Assembly (NCBI GenBank): GCA_012934845.2 | Contig: WNNJ02000915.1 | Span: forward strand, 1 to 64,000 | DNA length: 64,000 bases | Direction of reading: 5' to 3' | Source: Pomphorhynchus laevis | Taxonomy: Eukaryota > Acanthocephala > Palaeacanthocephala > Echinorhynchida > Pomphorhynchidae | Shown here: piece by piece, positions 43,860 to 55,800 of the stretch | How positions within the stretch are numbered: position 1 is the stretch's first letter | How the letters are laid out: every line of letters starts with the position of its first letter | Translations under genes and position numbers: made by a program | The notes under the pieces: generated by a model | Database searches by the model: none | Told to the model about the DNA's origin: nothing | The model's input: the letters and a program-made list of their open reading frames with translations, nothing else

Positions 43860-45283
43860 GGTCATTTTGATTCTAAATTAGAGTTCTTCAAAATGTCAAA
43901 ACTTCAACCAATCTTCTTGCAATGCAATAAATAGGTTCACATCGGCACACTTTAATACTTTATGAATTAATGTAATATTTCAAACCGAACATTAAATTTA
44001 AATTGAATTTGGCCATTACAACATATGATAGTCACATTATAAACTGTGGAAATTCATAATACATCCATCACGGTATAATTGGGTGCAAATTCAAAATATA
44101 TCAACAGTATAATTGGGTTATTGCATTTTGGAGGAAACCTTTGTCGAATATTTGTCGGCAACTGATTATTTTAAATTCCAACAGGTGAATTTTATTTTAC
44201 AGTTTTGAAACCTTACCCTCTCTCTATTGCATACGGCATGTGGACGGACACTGTAAAAAGGGTTTGTGTACCCTTATTTTATGTTAAATAAGTGAATAGT
44301 TATTGGTTTTTGTCGTAAAATCACAGTAATGTGAGGTTGTAATGATACAACAAAGTAGTATTGATTCAATTATTTAGGGATATTATACAATATCTGAAAT
44401 TAAAAATAAAAATTCTATTGTTAAATAAGACTTAAAATGCATGTTTCTCAGATTTTTCGAATTTATGTATAACCAATAAATTTAAATGAATACAAAATAA
44501 TTTTAGGATTTATTAAATATTAATAAATATTAATATATATTTATATAGTATAGGAAATACATATTTTGGTATGTATCATACCAAAATACAAAAACGTATC
44601 TTGATTTCCATTTCTTGCATGATTCCTATTTTAAATTATACTTTAAATATTTTTAATTAAATTAAAGGGTATTTGAGATAGGCAACATATTATTTCGTTT
44701 ATTTAATAAGAAAATATTAGTAATGTTTATTCTAAGAAAAAAACTTATTAAAAATGAAAACATATTTATAATTTTTTATAATAGAAATATTATTTCGTTT
44801 TAAATAATTTCAACAATCAGTTCATAAATTCCTTTTCATATAAGTATTCATAAATGACATTCTTGTGAAATTTAAATACTTCAACGACTTCACTTCAACA
44901 GCTTATTGTTGATCAATAACAATACTTGGAACAATTGAGTATTTTACAGGGAAGGGTAAATGTCATAACAAGGGCGGCATAGGCCTATCTTTGCATTCAG
45001 CAGGAGAAGTTCTCTTACCGACGTGCAAAAATATATTGCTCACAAAATACAATATATTAATTATAATATATTATAAATCATATTTGATATTTATATATTA
45101 AAATCAAGTAATATTCAAATATTTAATAATAAATTGTAATTATAATTTAAAACTTTTTATAATTTTAAAATTTAAATATCATTATAAATAAATGGTAATA
45201 TATAAATAAAGTTTAATTATAAATGTAATTATATTTTATAATTATAAATGCTTAATTATCATTTATGATTATAAATGGTAATA
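43860..45283. other. No recognised gene
   Basis: AT-rich DNA with a small 11-bp inverted repeat ATTTTGGTATG / CATACCAAAAT at 44,563-44,587. No coding region or RNA gene is supported. Confidence 0.4.
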
Positions 45284-45397
45284 TTTATCATTTACCATTC
45301 AGTTAAGTATCAGGAATCCTCAACAGTTGAGGATTCCGTCGAAATTTAACCTACTTTCGACGGAATCATCAACTATTGCCAAATGGTAAATGATAAA
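45284..45397. mobile_element. Small nested foldback, 114 bp
   Basis: Outer arms TTTATCATTTACCATTC / AAATGGTAAATGATAAA enclose a perfect GGAATCCTCAAC / GTTGAGGATTCC hairpin (45,313-45,337) and a further partly matching copy (TTTCGACGGAATCATCAAC). It has a MITE-like structure without coding capacity. Confidence 0.7.
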
Positions 45398-46270
45398 CAA
45401 ATAAGGCTCATCTTTAGCTTGAAAATTGAATATTAGCAATTCTACCAATGAGGTTTCAACCGAGCTATGAAAAATCTTTAACAAACTTACAACCAATTTG
45501 TAAAATTTGATTATAAATTTATAGTTTGTATTACTGAGAAAGGCTGATTTGAAAAGGAGTACTAGCCTAAAACCAGCTGAAATTAAACAGTCAGGAAATA
45601 TTTAGTACTTAATATTTTTACGAAATGGATGACTTAGCTATCTTCAATTCAAATTTTCTGCTCATGATGATAGCGGTAGTGTACTGTATTATGTATATGA
45701 TCGAGAATGATTGAATCATAATCTGCATTATGATCGAGAATGTACGGAAATCTGAGTAAATAATGGATCATCTTCTAATCTTTTCATCTTGTAAAATGAG
45801 CACATGCCTTCAAGTGAAAATATACAATTACAAAATTTGAATAATTCAACTAAAAAGCCTTAAGTGTTCATTAATGCTACGGTGTTATATCGTCGTCAAT
45901 TAGACGATTTGTTATCCGCTGAAATATTTAAGGAACTTTTCTGAATTTAAACTCATATAGTCTTCATATCGATACTTTGTCAAAACTTAAACTACCTTGA
46001 TTGTTTAATTTCACATACCCCAAACAACAATGACATGCTAGTCGCGTAGCAATGATTTTGTCGTGTTAATAACTTTGTCACTTAACTTGTCGTTTGGTAT
46101 TTTACGACTGTCTACGAATTCAACATTTCGATTTACCTAACATTCTATTAAAATTAACATTTAAAAATGTTAATTCAGCATTAAAACTATTAAATTTTGA
46201 AAGGGGACCATTATTTATTTTTCTGGTACAGTGGAAGCATTCAAACTCGTGGAGAATAGTACATTCGAAC
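45398..46270. other. No recognised gene
   Basis: AT-rich DNA. A patch near 46,040-46,120 (GCTAGTCGCGTAGCAATGAT) is slightly richer in GC but not recognisable. Confidence 0.4.
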
Positions 46271-46284
46271 TAACAGAGAATATA

Positions 46285-46600
46285 ATAATGATACATCGTC
46301 TGTTATATATTATTCAATTCATAAAAATTGACTTTTATTTTAAATTTCAATTTTTATTTTAACTTGATATAAATTATATAAAATGTTATATATCAATTAT
46401 TAATTATGTTATATTTTATATTTAAATTTTATTTATCATTATTTTTTATTTATAAATAATTTAAAATACGTAAGATCTCCAATTGTTTAAATTGAAGATC
46501 ATGATGACCTCCAATTAAGATTGGAGGTCATCATGATGAACTGGTATGTTATTAAATTTCAATCCCTATGTTTTAGCACCACATATCAGTTCGCCAAGTA
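46285..46600. repeat. PLE end pieces with an 18-bp palindrome
   Basis: Plus-strand AT-rich end (ATACATCGTCTGTTATATAT to about 46,475) joins an inverted module piece. A perfect inverted repeat ATCATGATGACCTCCAAT / ATTGGAGGTCATCATGAT (46,498-46,537, 4-nt loop) lies at the joint, built from the CTGATGACCTC part of the module. On the minus strand the rest of a module follows (AACATACCAGTTCATCATGA). Confidence 0.65.
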
Positions 46601-46889
46601 AGAATATTTTATGCAAATTAATTCGCTAAATTTTAGTTCTTGGTTGTCTGAAACTTTATTTGATTGCATAAATTTAAATGAAGTTTAAAAAATCTCGTTT
46701 AGATTTAGACATCAAACTAATTTTTAGAATATCAATGCTACATATGAATCAGATCATATAACTAAGTTCAAGTATTTTGTACTGTATATTTAATCTTAAT
46801 ATTTTATTCTTTAAATTTAAAATACTTAAGATTTTTAAGGAGTTAAGAATTTTTTAAATTAAATATTTATAAGATACCATGCTTTGGAA
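46601..46889. other. AT-rich spacer
   Basis: No gene or repeat identified between the two groups of PLE end pieces. Confidence 0.4.
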
Positions 46890-47110
46890 TAAAGATTGTA
46901 GTAACCAGAACGAACCGTTATGCAAACAGGTTACAGTCCATGTTCCTCACTATGACATAGCAGCGGGGACAAATACATGTTAATGATGAATTTCGTTTGG
47001 TGTAATTTGATTATCTAGAGTCATCTCTCATTCAAAAACATATTATGTTATTTACTATTCGTCTATAAAAACTTTCTGATTAAGTTTGAATTTTTTATTT
47101 GTCAAGATAT
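46890..47110 (-). mobile_element. PLE 3' end fragment, copy E
   Basis: On the minus strand the end of the coding region (the ACTCTTAAG...TTTATGGATGG-like segment, 47,050-47,100) is followed by the 3' module with CCGCTGCTATGTCATAGTGA and a decayed AACCTGTTTGCATAACGG. It is cut at 47,110, where the satellite begins. Confidence 0.65.
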
Positions 47111-47139
47111 ACTTGGTGTAATTTTTTATTTGTCTCAAT

Positions 47140-48730
47140 GTCACTTCTAGACGACCAATAAGTACCCTGCAACACTCATCAGTAGAATTAAGTACTCACT
47201 GGTCGTTTCGGTTGCCTGTGTGACATTGTGAATAAAGGCGTTTCCGACACTTTGCTTAATTGTCTGAGGCTTACGCTCTTTACCAGATCGAATTGCTGTG
47301 CGGACCATCCTTAAACACTAGGCATAGGTTGTTGCTGAATTGTCGCTGCACTCGTTGGATCCTAAATGGATACGGCAGGTATAATAGTAGTGCACGGATG
47401 TGCTGAGTAGACAACGGTCCAGGATTTCTTTCGAAATACGACATTTATACAAAATGGCCTTGCTTGTTAGACTGGCCTTTGATTCACGACTTTCAGTCAC
47501 CATATCACTTCTAGACGACAAATGATACCCGGCAACACTCATCAGTAGAATTAAGTACTCACTGGTCGTTTCGGTTGCCTGTGTGACATTGTGAATAAAG
47601 GCGTTTCCGACACTTTGCTTAATTGTCTGAGGCTTACGCTCTTAACCAGATCGAATTGCACCATCCTTAAACACTAGGCAGAGGTTGTTGCTGAATTGTC
47701 GCTGCACTCGTTGGATCCTTAATGGATACGGCATGTATAATAGTAGTGCACGGATGTGCTGAGTAGACAACGGTCCAGGATTTCTTTCGAAATACGACAT
47801 TTATACAAAATGGCCTTGCTTGTTAGACTGGCCTTTGATTCACGACTTTCAGTCACCATATCACTTCTAGACGACCAATGATACCCGGCAACACTCATCA
47901 GTAGAATGAAGTACTCACTGGCCGTTTCGGTTGCCTGTGTGACATTGTGAATAAAGGCGTTTCCGACACTTTGCTTAATTGTCTGAGGCTTACGCTCTTT
48001 AACCAGATCGAATTGCAGTGGTCATTAATGATTCAACGAGTGCAGCGACAATTCAGCAAAAAACCTCTGCCTGATGTTTAGGATGGTTCGCACAGCAATT
48101 CGATCTGGTAGAGAGTAAGCCTCAGACAATTAAGCAAAGTGTCGGAAACGCCTTTATTTACAATGTCACAGACAACCGAACCGACCAATGAGTAGTTCAT
48201 TCTACTGATGAGTGTTGCCGTGTACTCATTGGTCGTCTAGAAGTGACATGGTAACTGAAAGTCGTGAATCAAAGTCAAGTCTTAGAAGCAACACCTGCTT
48301 GCATAAATGGCGTATTTCGAAAGAAATCCTGGACCGTTGTCAACTCAGCACATTCGTGCACTACTATTATACCTGCCGTATCCATTAAGGATCCAACAAG
48401 TGCAGCGACAATTCATCAACAACCTCTGCCTAGTGTTTAAGGATGGTCCCACAGCAATTCGATCTGGCAAAGAGCGTAAGCCTCAGACAATTAAGCAAAG
48501 TGTCGGAAAAGCCTATATTCACAATGTCACACAGGCAACCAAAACGACCAGTGAGTACTTAATTCTACTGATGAGTGTAGCCGTGTACTCATTGGTCGTC
48601 TAGAAGTGACATGGTGAGTGAAAGTCGTGAATCAAAGGTCAGTCTAACAAGCAAGACCATTTTGTATTAATGTCGTATGCCGAAAGAAATCCTAGACCGT
48701 TGTCTACTCAGCAAATCCGTGCACTACTAT
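47140..48730. repeat. Satellite array, ~360-bp units, inverted about 48,030
   Basis: Three units (starting CACTTCTAGACGACCAAT at 47,142, 47,506 and 47,862; spacing 364 and 356 bp, the third partial) run one way. From about 48,030 nearly two units run in reverse (CTAGAAGTGACAT at 48,237 and 48,600). Shared landmarks are GTTGCTGAATTGTCGCTGCA, GGTCCAGGATTTCTTTCGAA and TTCCGACACTTTGCTTAATT. Frames of 74-98 codons inside it are by-products. The array is bordered by PLE 3' sequence on both sides. Confidence 0.9.
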
Positions 48731-48779
48731 TATATATAATAAAAATATATATGTTATAGAAATATATTTTAAAAATATT

Positions 48780-49378
48780 TTATAAAAATATATTATCAAA
48801 ATACGTATTTCCTCTTATTTTAATGCAAAATGTTATTTATTATCCATAGAAATTTCCCGTTAATGATTTTAAATTTATTTTTAATAATATTTTGTTGATT
48901 TATATATTTAACTATTTTCTGTTTAATTATATTTTTAAAGTAACCTAGTTTAAAATGTATCTATTAAATTATTTAAATGATTTTGAAGAAAGCCAATATC
49001 ATTAGATATTGTAGCAATTCTTAAAATTTCATTATTTAATGTATTATATTTTATATTATATGGTATGAATGAATGTTCATGCAAAAATATGTTTCTTGTA
49101 AATTTAAATATGTCATCTTTACGATATAAATTAAAAGTAGTTTTAGTTAATGTTAATTTAATGTTCATATCTAGATATACACCTTCTTTATCATTAATAT
49201 TGGTTTTGTTAAGAATAAGGCTTTCCGGATAAATGTGCTCACTAATTGAATAAAAATTATTAGAATTAAATACACATATATCATCAATGTATCGAAACAT
49301 GTATTTCACATATTTATATTGTTTAGATTTAGTTTTTACACAGTTATGAACAAATTCATATTCTATAAAGCCAACGTT
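48780..49378 (-). mobile_element. Penelope-like retroelement fragment, copy F
   Basis: The C-terminal third of the PLE protein is encoded, from FIEYEFVHNCVKTKSKQYKY through YMFRYIDDICVFNSNNF (motif C) to KLGYFKN-like DNA, then the stop region to 48,840. It joins unrelated sequence at about 49,378. It has diverged by a few per cent from copies A-C and is an isolated, dead fragment. Confidence 0.85.
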
Positions 49379-49440
49379 TTTATCAAAATATACACCTAAT
49401 CCATTGTCATAACTACTCCTAATATTAACTCCAATCACCT

Positions 49441-49881
49441 TTTATATTTTTCATCTGAATTCGTATAAAATTTTAAAATATCCAGCCTCACTTAAACAAT
49501 AATGTTCAGAGTAAATAGACAAAGATGGCGGAACAAAAGTGAGCTCACTTAAATTTAAAGTACTTCTGTCAAATTACCAATTGGTGGCATATTTGAGTTG
49601 GGAAACAACAAAACTTAATGGTTATTGATTAGGATGATGCCGACTTGGTGTAAAGTCGGCACATTTTAAAATTTGTAAAACAACAAATTTTCAAACATTT
49701 TAGAATTTAATTAGCGTAATATTTGACTATAAATTATATTTGACAATTATATTTTTTTTTGGTAAAACGTTTTAAACAAAATAAACATTTATGTAAAAAT
49801 ATTACTTGCTAAAAATTACATTATTTTACAGTATTTTTACAACGCCACAAACTAGAAAAAGAAACTGGAACTTTCTCACAG
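49441..49881. other. 3' flank of the zinc-finger gene
   Basis: AT-rich DNA expected to hold the 3' untranslated region of the minus-strand zinc-finger gene. I see no exact AATAAA close after the stop; a CATAAA lies about 90 bp beyond it. No other feature is recognised. Confidence 0.4.
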
Positions 49882-52800
49882 CTATTCTTCATCTAAAACA
49901 ATAATCTCGCCCAGTTGAAAATTTTGAGGCAAAACGGAAGAAATGTCTTGCGGCGGACAAGAGAAATTAATTGAATGCGGAGCGCATTGAACGAATGGGC
50001 TTTGTTCAGTGGGACAAGGAAGATCCACTAACTCTTCACTCGAAAGTATAAATTGATGCCTTGATTTAAGAAATTCATTAAGTGCAGTTTGACTTGCACT
50101 GATACATCTAGATTTATTCGATCGAATTGTGAGTCCAGCTCCACGGATAACAAGCGGTATTTTCCCTTTAGGTCGCTTATTTGATAGCTGGGGATACATC
50201 TTTTCCGCTGCCATTGAACCATATACACTTATTTGATCGATTAATGAGAGAGATTCTTCCTCATGTGCGTTTCGCTTAAGAAGAAAAATCCCAGGTTCGC
50301 CAATCTGCTTCATTAAATCCGCATCAGGATTTAACCGATTTCTCATATCCTCAAATTCAACACTCGAGTTATCGTCTTTAGGATCATAAGTACAGAAGAA
50401 CGCATCTACATTAAACCTTAATATTAAATACATAATATTAAATACTATGAACAATAAAATATAATAACATATAAAAGAACTGCTTGACTCAAAGTTATTC
50501 CTCTCTTAAAAATACAAGAAACATAGAAATACTACAAAAATCGTGTTAATTAAGTTGTATTGAAAGTCTTTCTTATTAATATACGTCACCAATAGTTTGA
50601 AAACAGTAATAGACACTGTTTCATCATCACAATGACTCATCAGTGCAAGCCCTACGCGAAAGTTAGACGAATGCCCTTTCGTCGTCACAATGACTCATCA
50701 GTGCCATATCCCTCTCACTGCTGGATGCATAGGAAGACTAACAAACGGCATTCAACGAATCATGTATATGATGTACTAGAAAACCTCCAGTAATATCATC
50801 AAGTGCTGAAACAACACTACAGCTTCACCAAATTATATCATCAGCAAAAGCACTGACAGATGCCAGCGGCAAATATCTTTATATCGGCTATTTCTAATAT
50901 GAGGTTTTATAGTACATCATACACATGATTCGTTAATTGCCGCCTGTTAGTCCTCCTCTGAATCCAGCAGTGAGAGTGATCTGGCACTAATGAGTCATTG
51001 TGACGACGAAACGGTATTTCGTCATTATTTCGTGTCGGGCTTATATGATTAGATTAACTTATATTTATGTAATATATAAAAATACAGAATACTTTATGTA
51101 TAAGAAGAAATTAGAACGAAATAATTATAATGTTTTTAATCGATTCAGTACATTCAATATATTAATATTATTTTAAATTAGCCTACGATTAAAATGACCT
51201 CTTTTCTAATTTATATCGTGTTATATCACAATATCGTGATATCGTGTAGCTACCTAATAAAAAATATAGATTTTATTACTACCTAATAAAAACAATACAG
51301 AGATAAGGATAAAAATATCTGATATTTATAACCAATGAATATATTTTAATTGGTAAAGGTTGTGTTTTTTATAATAGTAGTTAAACTAAAAGTTATGATT
51401 AAAAACTATTTAAATTCTTCTATTCATATACGAGATGGTTTCAGCATAAATTACATACGATATATACCTGTCTTTGTTAATGAAGTTAGTTGATATCAAT
51501 TGATTGGCCTTTAGATTTTGGTTCCTACAAATGAAGTAATGAGCCCGAGTTTCAGTTTCTGTGACCGATCCGAAATGGCAATGTCCAGGACATATAAAAG
51601 CGTATTCTGCTAAGCGGCTACAATGGGCACGCATTTGTCCGAGTAACATTGACGTATAATCACATCTTTTACACTTGTATCCGAGATTATCGCATTTATT
51701 ATCGAAAAGGTAAGATGCATTAGATTTTTGTTGTTGAATTGTTTGGTTTAACGGCACTACCGCACATGCAGTCTAAACGAACTGCGGCTAAATCAAAATA
51801 TACTTGCTTGTCTTACCTTATCGAGTGATTTCGATAAGTTAGCATGCTGATTCTTTACGGCAATTGGCGTAACTAAAAAATAGACTTTTAGCAAATTTAG
51901 GAAATCGATTATTTATAAAATAATTTCAAATATTTTTTTTGCTTCTTAAATTAAATATATTATTCAAGCAAGCTTATTTTCAAATATTGAAAATAAGATT
52001 GATAATATTGATAATAAATTTGATAATTTTCAAATTATCAAATTTGAAAATTTTATTTCTAATTAAATTTTTAATTGAATTAAAACATTCATTTATTAGA
52101 ATAAATTAATTGATTGGTATTTGACGATTTTATAACAATTTATGAATAAAATATAATATTCTCTTATTATGATATATATGATATATATCATATATGATAT
52201 ATCAATATTAATCGACAGAATCCACTATGTTCAATCTACTGAATCCTTTCTTCATATTTTACGCTTTCGTTGTTTAGATGATAAAATGCTTGATCTAAAG
52301 ATTTTTCAAAATAAGCCATGATTATTGTATACACATACATCAAAAAATATGCACTCTAGGCTCTCTCCAAAAAGTCCATTGCATAATTTTTAATATCATA
52401 ATTTATAATAGCGTGAATAATGACGAATTCATTAGCCAACGAAAGAAAAAAAATTTAAAATACACGAAATTAAAAAACTGTTGTGGCTAAGTGATTTACC
52501 ATCATAAAGCAACGAAGCTTGTACAGGAGTGTAAGGCATGTCAGATATGTGACTGGCAGTATCACGATCATCTATTGATCACTTAACGACCTTATTGAGA
52601 TTGACCACTTGAGGTCGTTAAGTGATAGTCTATCGACTACTTAACGATCTTATTAAACTCATGAGTTTATTCTACATATGAGCTGTAACAATTATGAAAT
52701 GTTATATAGTTGTCTAGTTGTTTTAATTCTGAAATCAGCAGATTATCACAAAAATTATTGATGATTGAATTAGTCTCTAGCATATGAAGGCAAATGAATA

Positions 52801-55800
52801 TAATAATTAGTATCGTAACAAATAATTCAGAAAAATTAGCAACTAATTAACTTAATTGAACTTAATTAAGTAACATCCTCGTATTTTTATAGACACCATA
52901 TTGCATTTTATAAGTCCCCATTTTATTAAGGTAAATATTATAAATAAATTATAAGCTTTTAATGTACACGCAATGCAAACATACACTATGAGTTTTGTAT
53001 AAATAGGTATAGAATAACAGAATTATTACATATAAAAATTTAATATTTATATAAAATCACCTCCTTTTTCCACCTAAAGTGAATGTGGCTAAAATATCCA
53101 ATGTAAAATCTATAGCATCTAAACCTCTTCAATGGTACCAATAATTATTGAACTGTTCATGCCTCTCTGCCTTACACAGCCTTTGCACATGAGACAAATT
53201 AAGTACGGTACATATTTCCATCAACGAAACATCTCTTTGTAACACTCCCAAAAGCATTTAATCGAATTCTTTGTTATGGGCTGCATGGCTTTCCTTGGTG
53301 TATCTTCTTTCACATTCTCATTTATATCTTCCATGTTTTCAATGCTATTATTATAATAGCATTGACTAAATAAATTAATAAATTATCTCATAATTTATAT
53401 CTTCTTGATCCATTTTTGATACATTTTTTAGGAGTAAGATTAAATTATTTACTTAAATAAAAAAATACTATAAAAATAAACAGAGTTGTTTGTAAGGCTG
53501 CAGTTAAAATAATTCGGGTAAATTTTAATTTAGAGAAAGTGTGTTGTTTAGCATATTTTCTTCAAATTTCATTATTTAATGACGTCGTTTCACAATTACA
53601 TAATTGTGAAACAATTAGCTGTATAGTATAATTTTTACAAAACCCTGAAAAAATATTTGAATGAGATTAAACTAGATTATAAAGAAAACAAGATCATCAG
53701 TCTTAACAAAGCTTTCCCTTGGAGCTTTTTAAATATAAATATGTGAGAATACAAACTTACGATAAAATTGCAAAATCAAATAAATTTAATAATTTCTATA
53801 ATTATTAAATATTAAAATTATTAAATATTAAATTATTAAAATTCTTATTTTTTCTTAAAAAGTTAAGAGAAATGGCGCAAAATTGCCTCCTTTCGTATTT
53901 CACATAACTATTAAATTAGTATTTGCATAAGAACATAAATATAGTGAAAACGTTATTAAAGCGTTTTTGTGAAAACACATTAAAAATTTTATTTGACAGA
54001 AATATTACAAAATTTTTGTAATATTTCTTAATAATTTGTAAGATATTCTTTTTGTACGTTTCTATTGAAGTACACAATTGATACACAATTAACTATTAAA
54101 ACGTATATATTTTTAATTATTATAATAAATTATATTAAATTTAATATATTAATTACATAAAATTTAATTTATTACATTAAATATTAAATTATTATTTATA
54201 AATTAATAATATATTAATTCATAAAATTATTAAATAAATTCATAAAATCATTTTGGTTTTTACAAAACAGATTCAATTCATGATCTGTTTGTTTTAATTA
54301 ATATTTAAATAACCAGAAGCCTAAAATTATTAAATATTTTTAAATAATTCATCGCAATTCCCAAACTCAAAAGTCTAGAAATTATTAAAACTACTTTTTC
54401 CGATGTAAATAATTCAGATCACTTGAATGCGTGATCTAACTATTTGGATCAGTTAGCTATACTATTTCATAAATATCTTAAATTTAGAAAGACCATTTTA
54501 AAGCTAAATTTTTAAGAATTGATAAATTATATAACATGTATTATCACAATGATTGGAGTTCATCAGAGAAACTGCTATGCGACCATATTTCGTCTCCCTA
54601 TTCATCGACCAAACACAGCAGCGGGGCCAAATGCGTGGCAATTATGAATTTCGTCGTATGTAATTTGATTATCAAGAATAATTTCTTATACTTACACAGT
54701 AGATTATTTACTATCCATAAACATTTCTCACTTAAGAGTTTAAATTTATTTTTAATATATTTTATATAAAATATTATATATAACAATATATTTCCGTTCG
54801 TATTAATTCCGAAATGAGTTTTTAATCTGACTCCTCGTTCAGCTTTAATTATAAAGCTAATCGAAAAATCATGTATTAAATAATTGTTTAAATTTAAGTT
54901 AGTATCTTTAATAGAAATATGTAAACGGCTAAAGTACCTTGAATAAGTAAAAAATTAATAAATTAATAAATTAGAACAATAGAAAATAAAATTTACTTAC
55001 TCGATCACTCTAATAATTACTTATAGTGATTGAAAATTTCAATTAAAATTTTATGTTTTGCTCGAATTAGTCAGAAATCGAACAAATGTTAAAATTCATT
55101 ATTAATCCTTGTCAACATATTCTTAGTATATGAAAATAAGATTATAATATTCTTATTATTCATATATTCGTTTGTCATAAAATTCGTTTATTAAATATTA
55201 ATAAATTATGATGATATTATTAATATTATGATTTTAATACGTAATAATTGTTAAAAATACATTTCTCTATTTCAAAATAAAGTCAAATGTAACAAATTGT
55301 AAGATTTGTAGAAATATACGTCCTGATCTGTATTTTAAATTTTTAAATATCCAGGAACAATATAAAAATATATTTCTATGTATATTTAATATTTTAATAT
55401 ATATATCCATTATATTTTTAATGTTAATTTCTCCAGATGCTAGTAGTTACTATCGAAATATCAAATATATAAACGATCATATATATCTTTAATATGAAGA
55501 ATTAATTTTATATATTAATATAATTAAAGATTATACTATATAATTTAATATACGTAGATTAATAAATTTGTTTAAATTTATACTAATATATAAATTATAT
55601 TAAATATAATATAAAATTATTTTATATAATCAAATATACCCGAAATGTTTTAAAATATGCATCGCAATGCTTAATTTAAGCATTCCATATTTTAAAACAT
55701 AAAATTTAGCATACAACATATGCATACATCAAACATACATTTAGCACGGATTATTTTTAATTCAATGGCATTCTTTCAGAATATTACATTGAAGTTGTTT

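Noticed and set aside
48307-48603. 98-codon open frame as a gene
   Set aside because: It lies wholly inside an inverted satellite unit and is not kept open in the other units.
47142-48730. Canonical type I or type III hammerhead in the satellite
   Set aside because: CTGATGA is present, but no GAAA follows it at a distance that allows a stem II hairpin, so only a permuted, incomplete arrangement remains.
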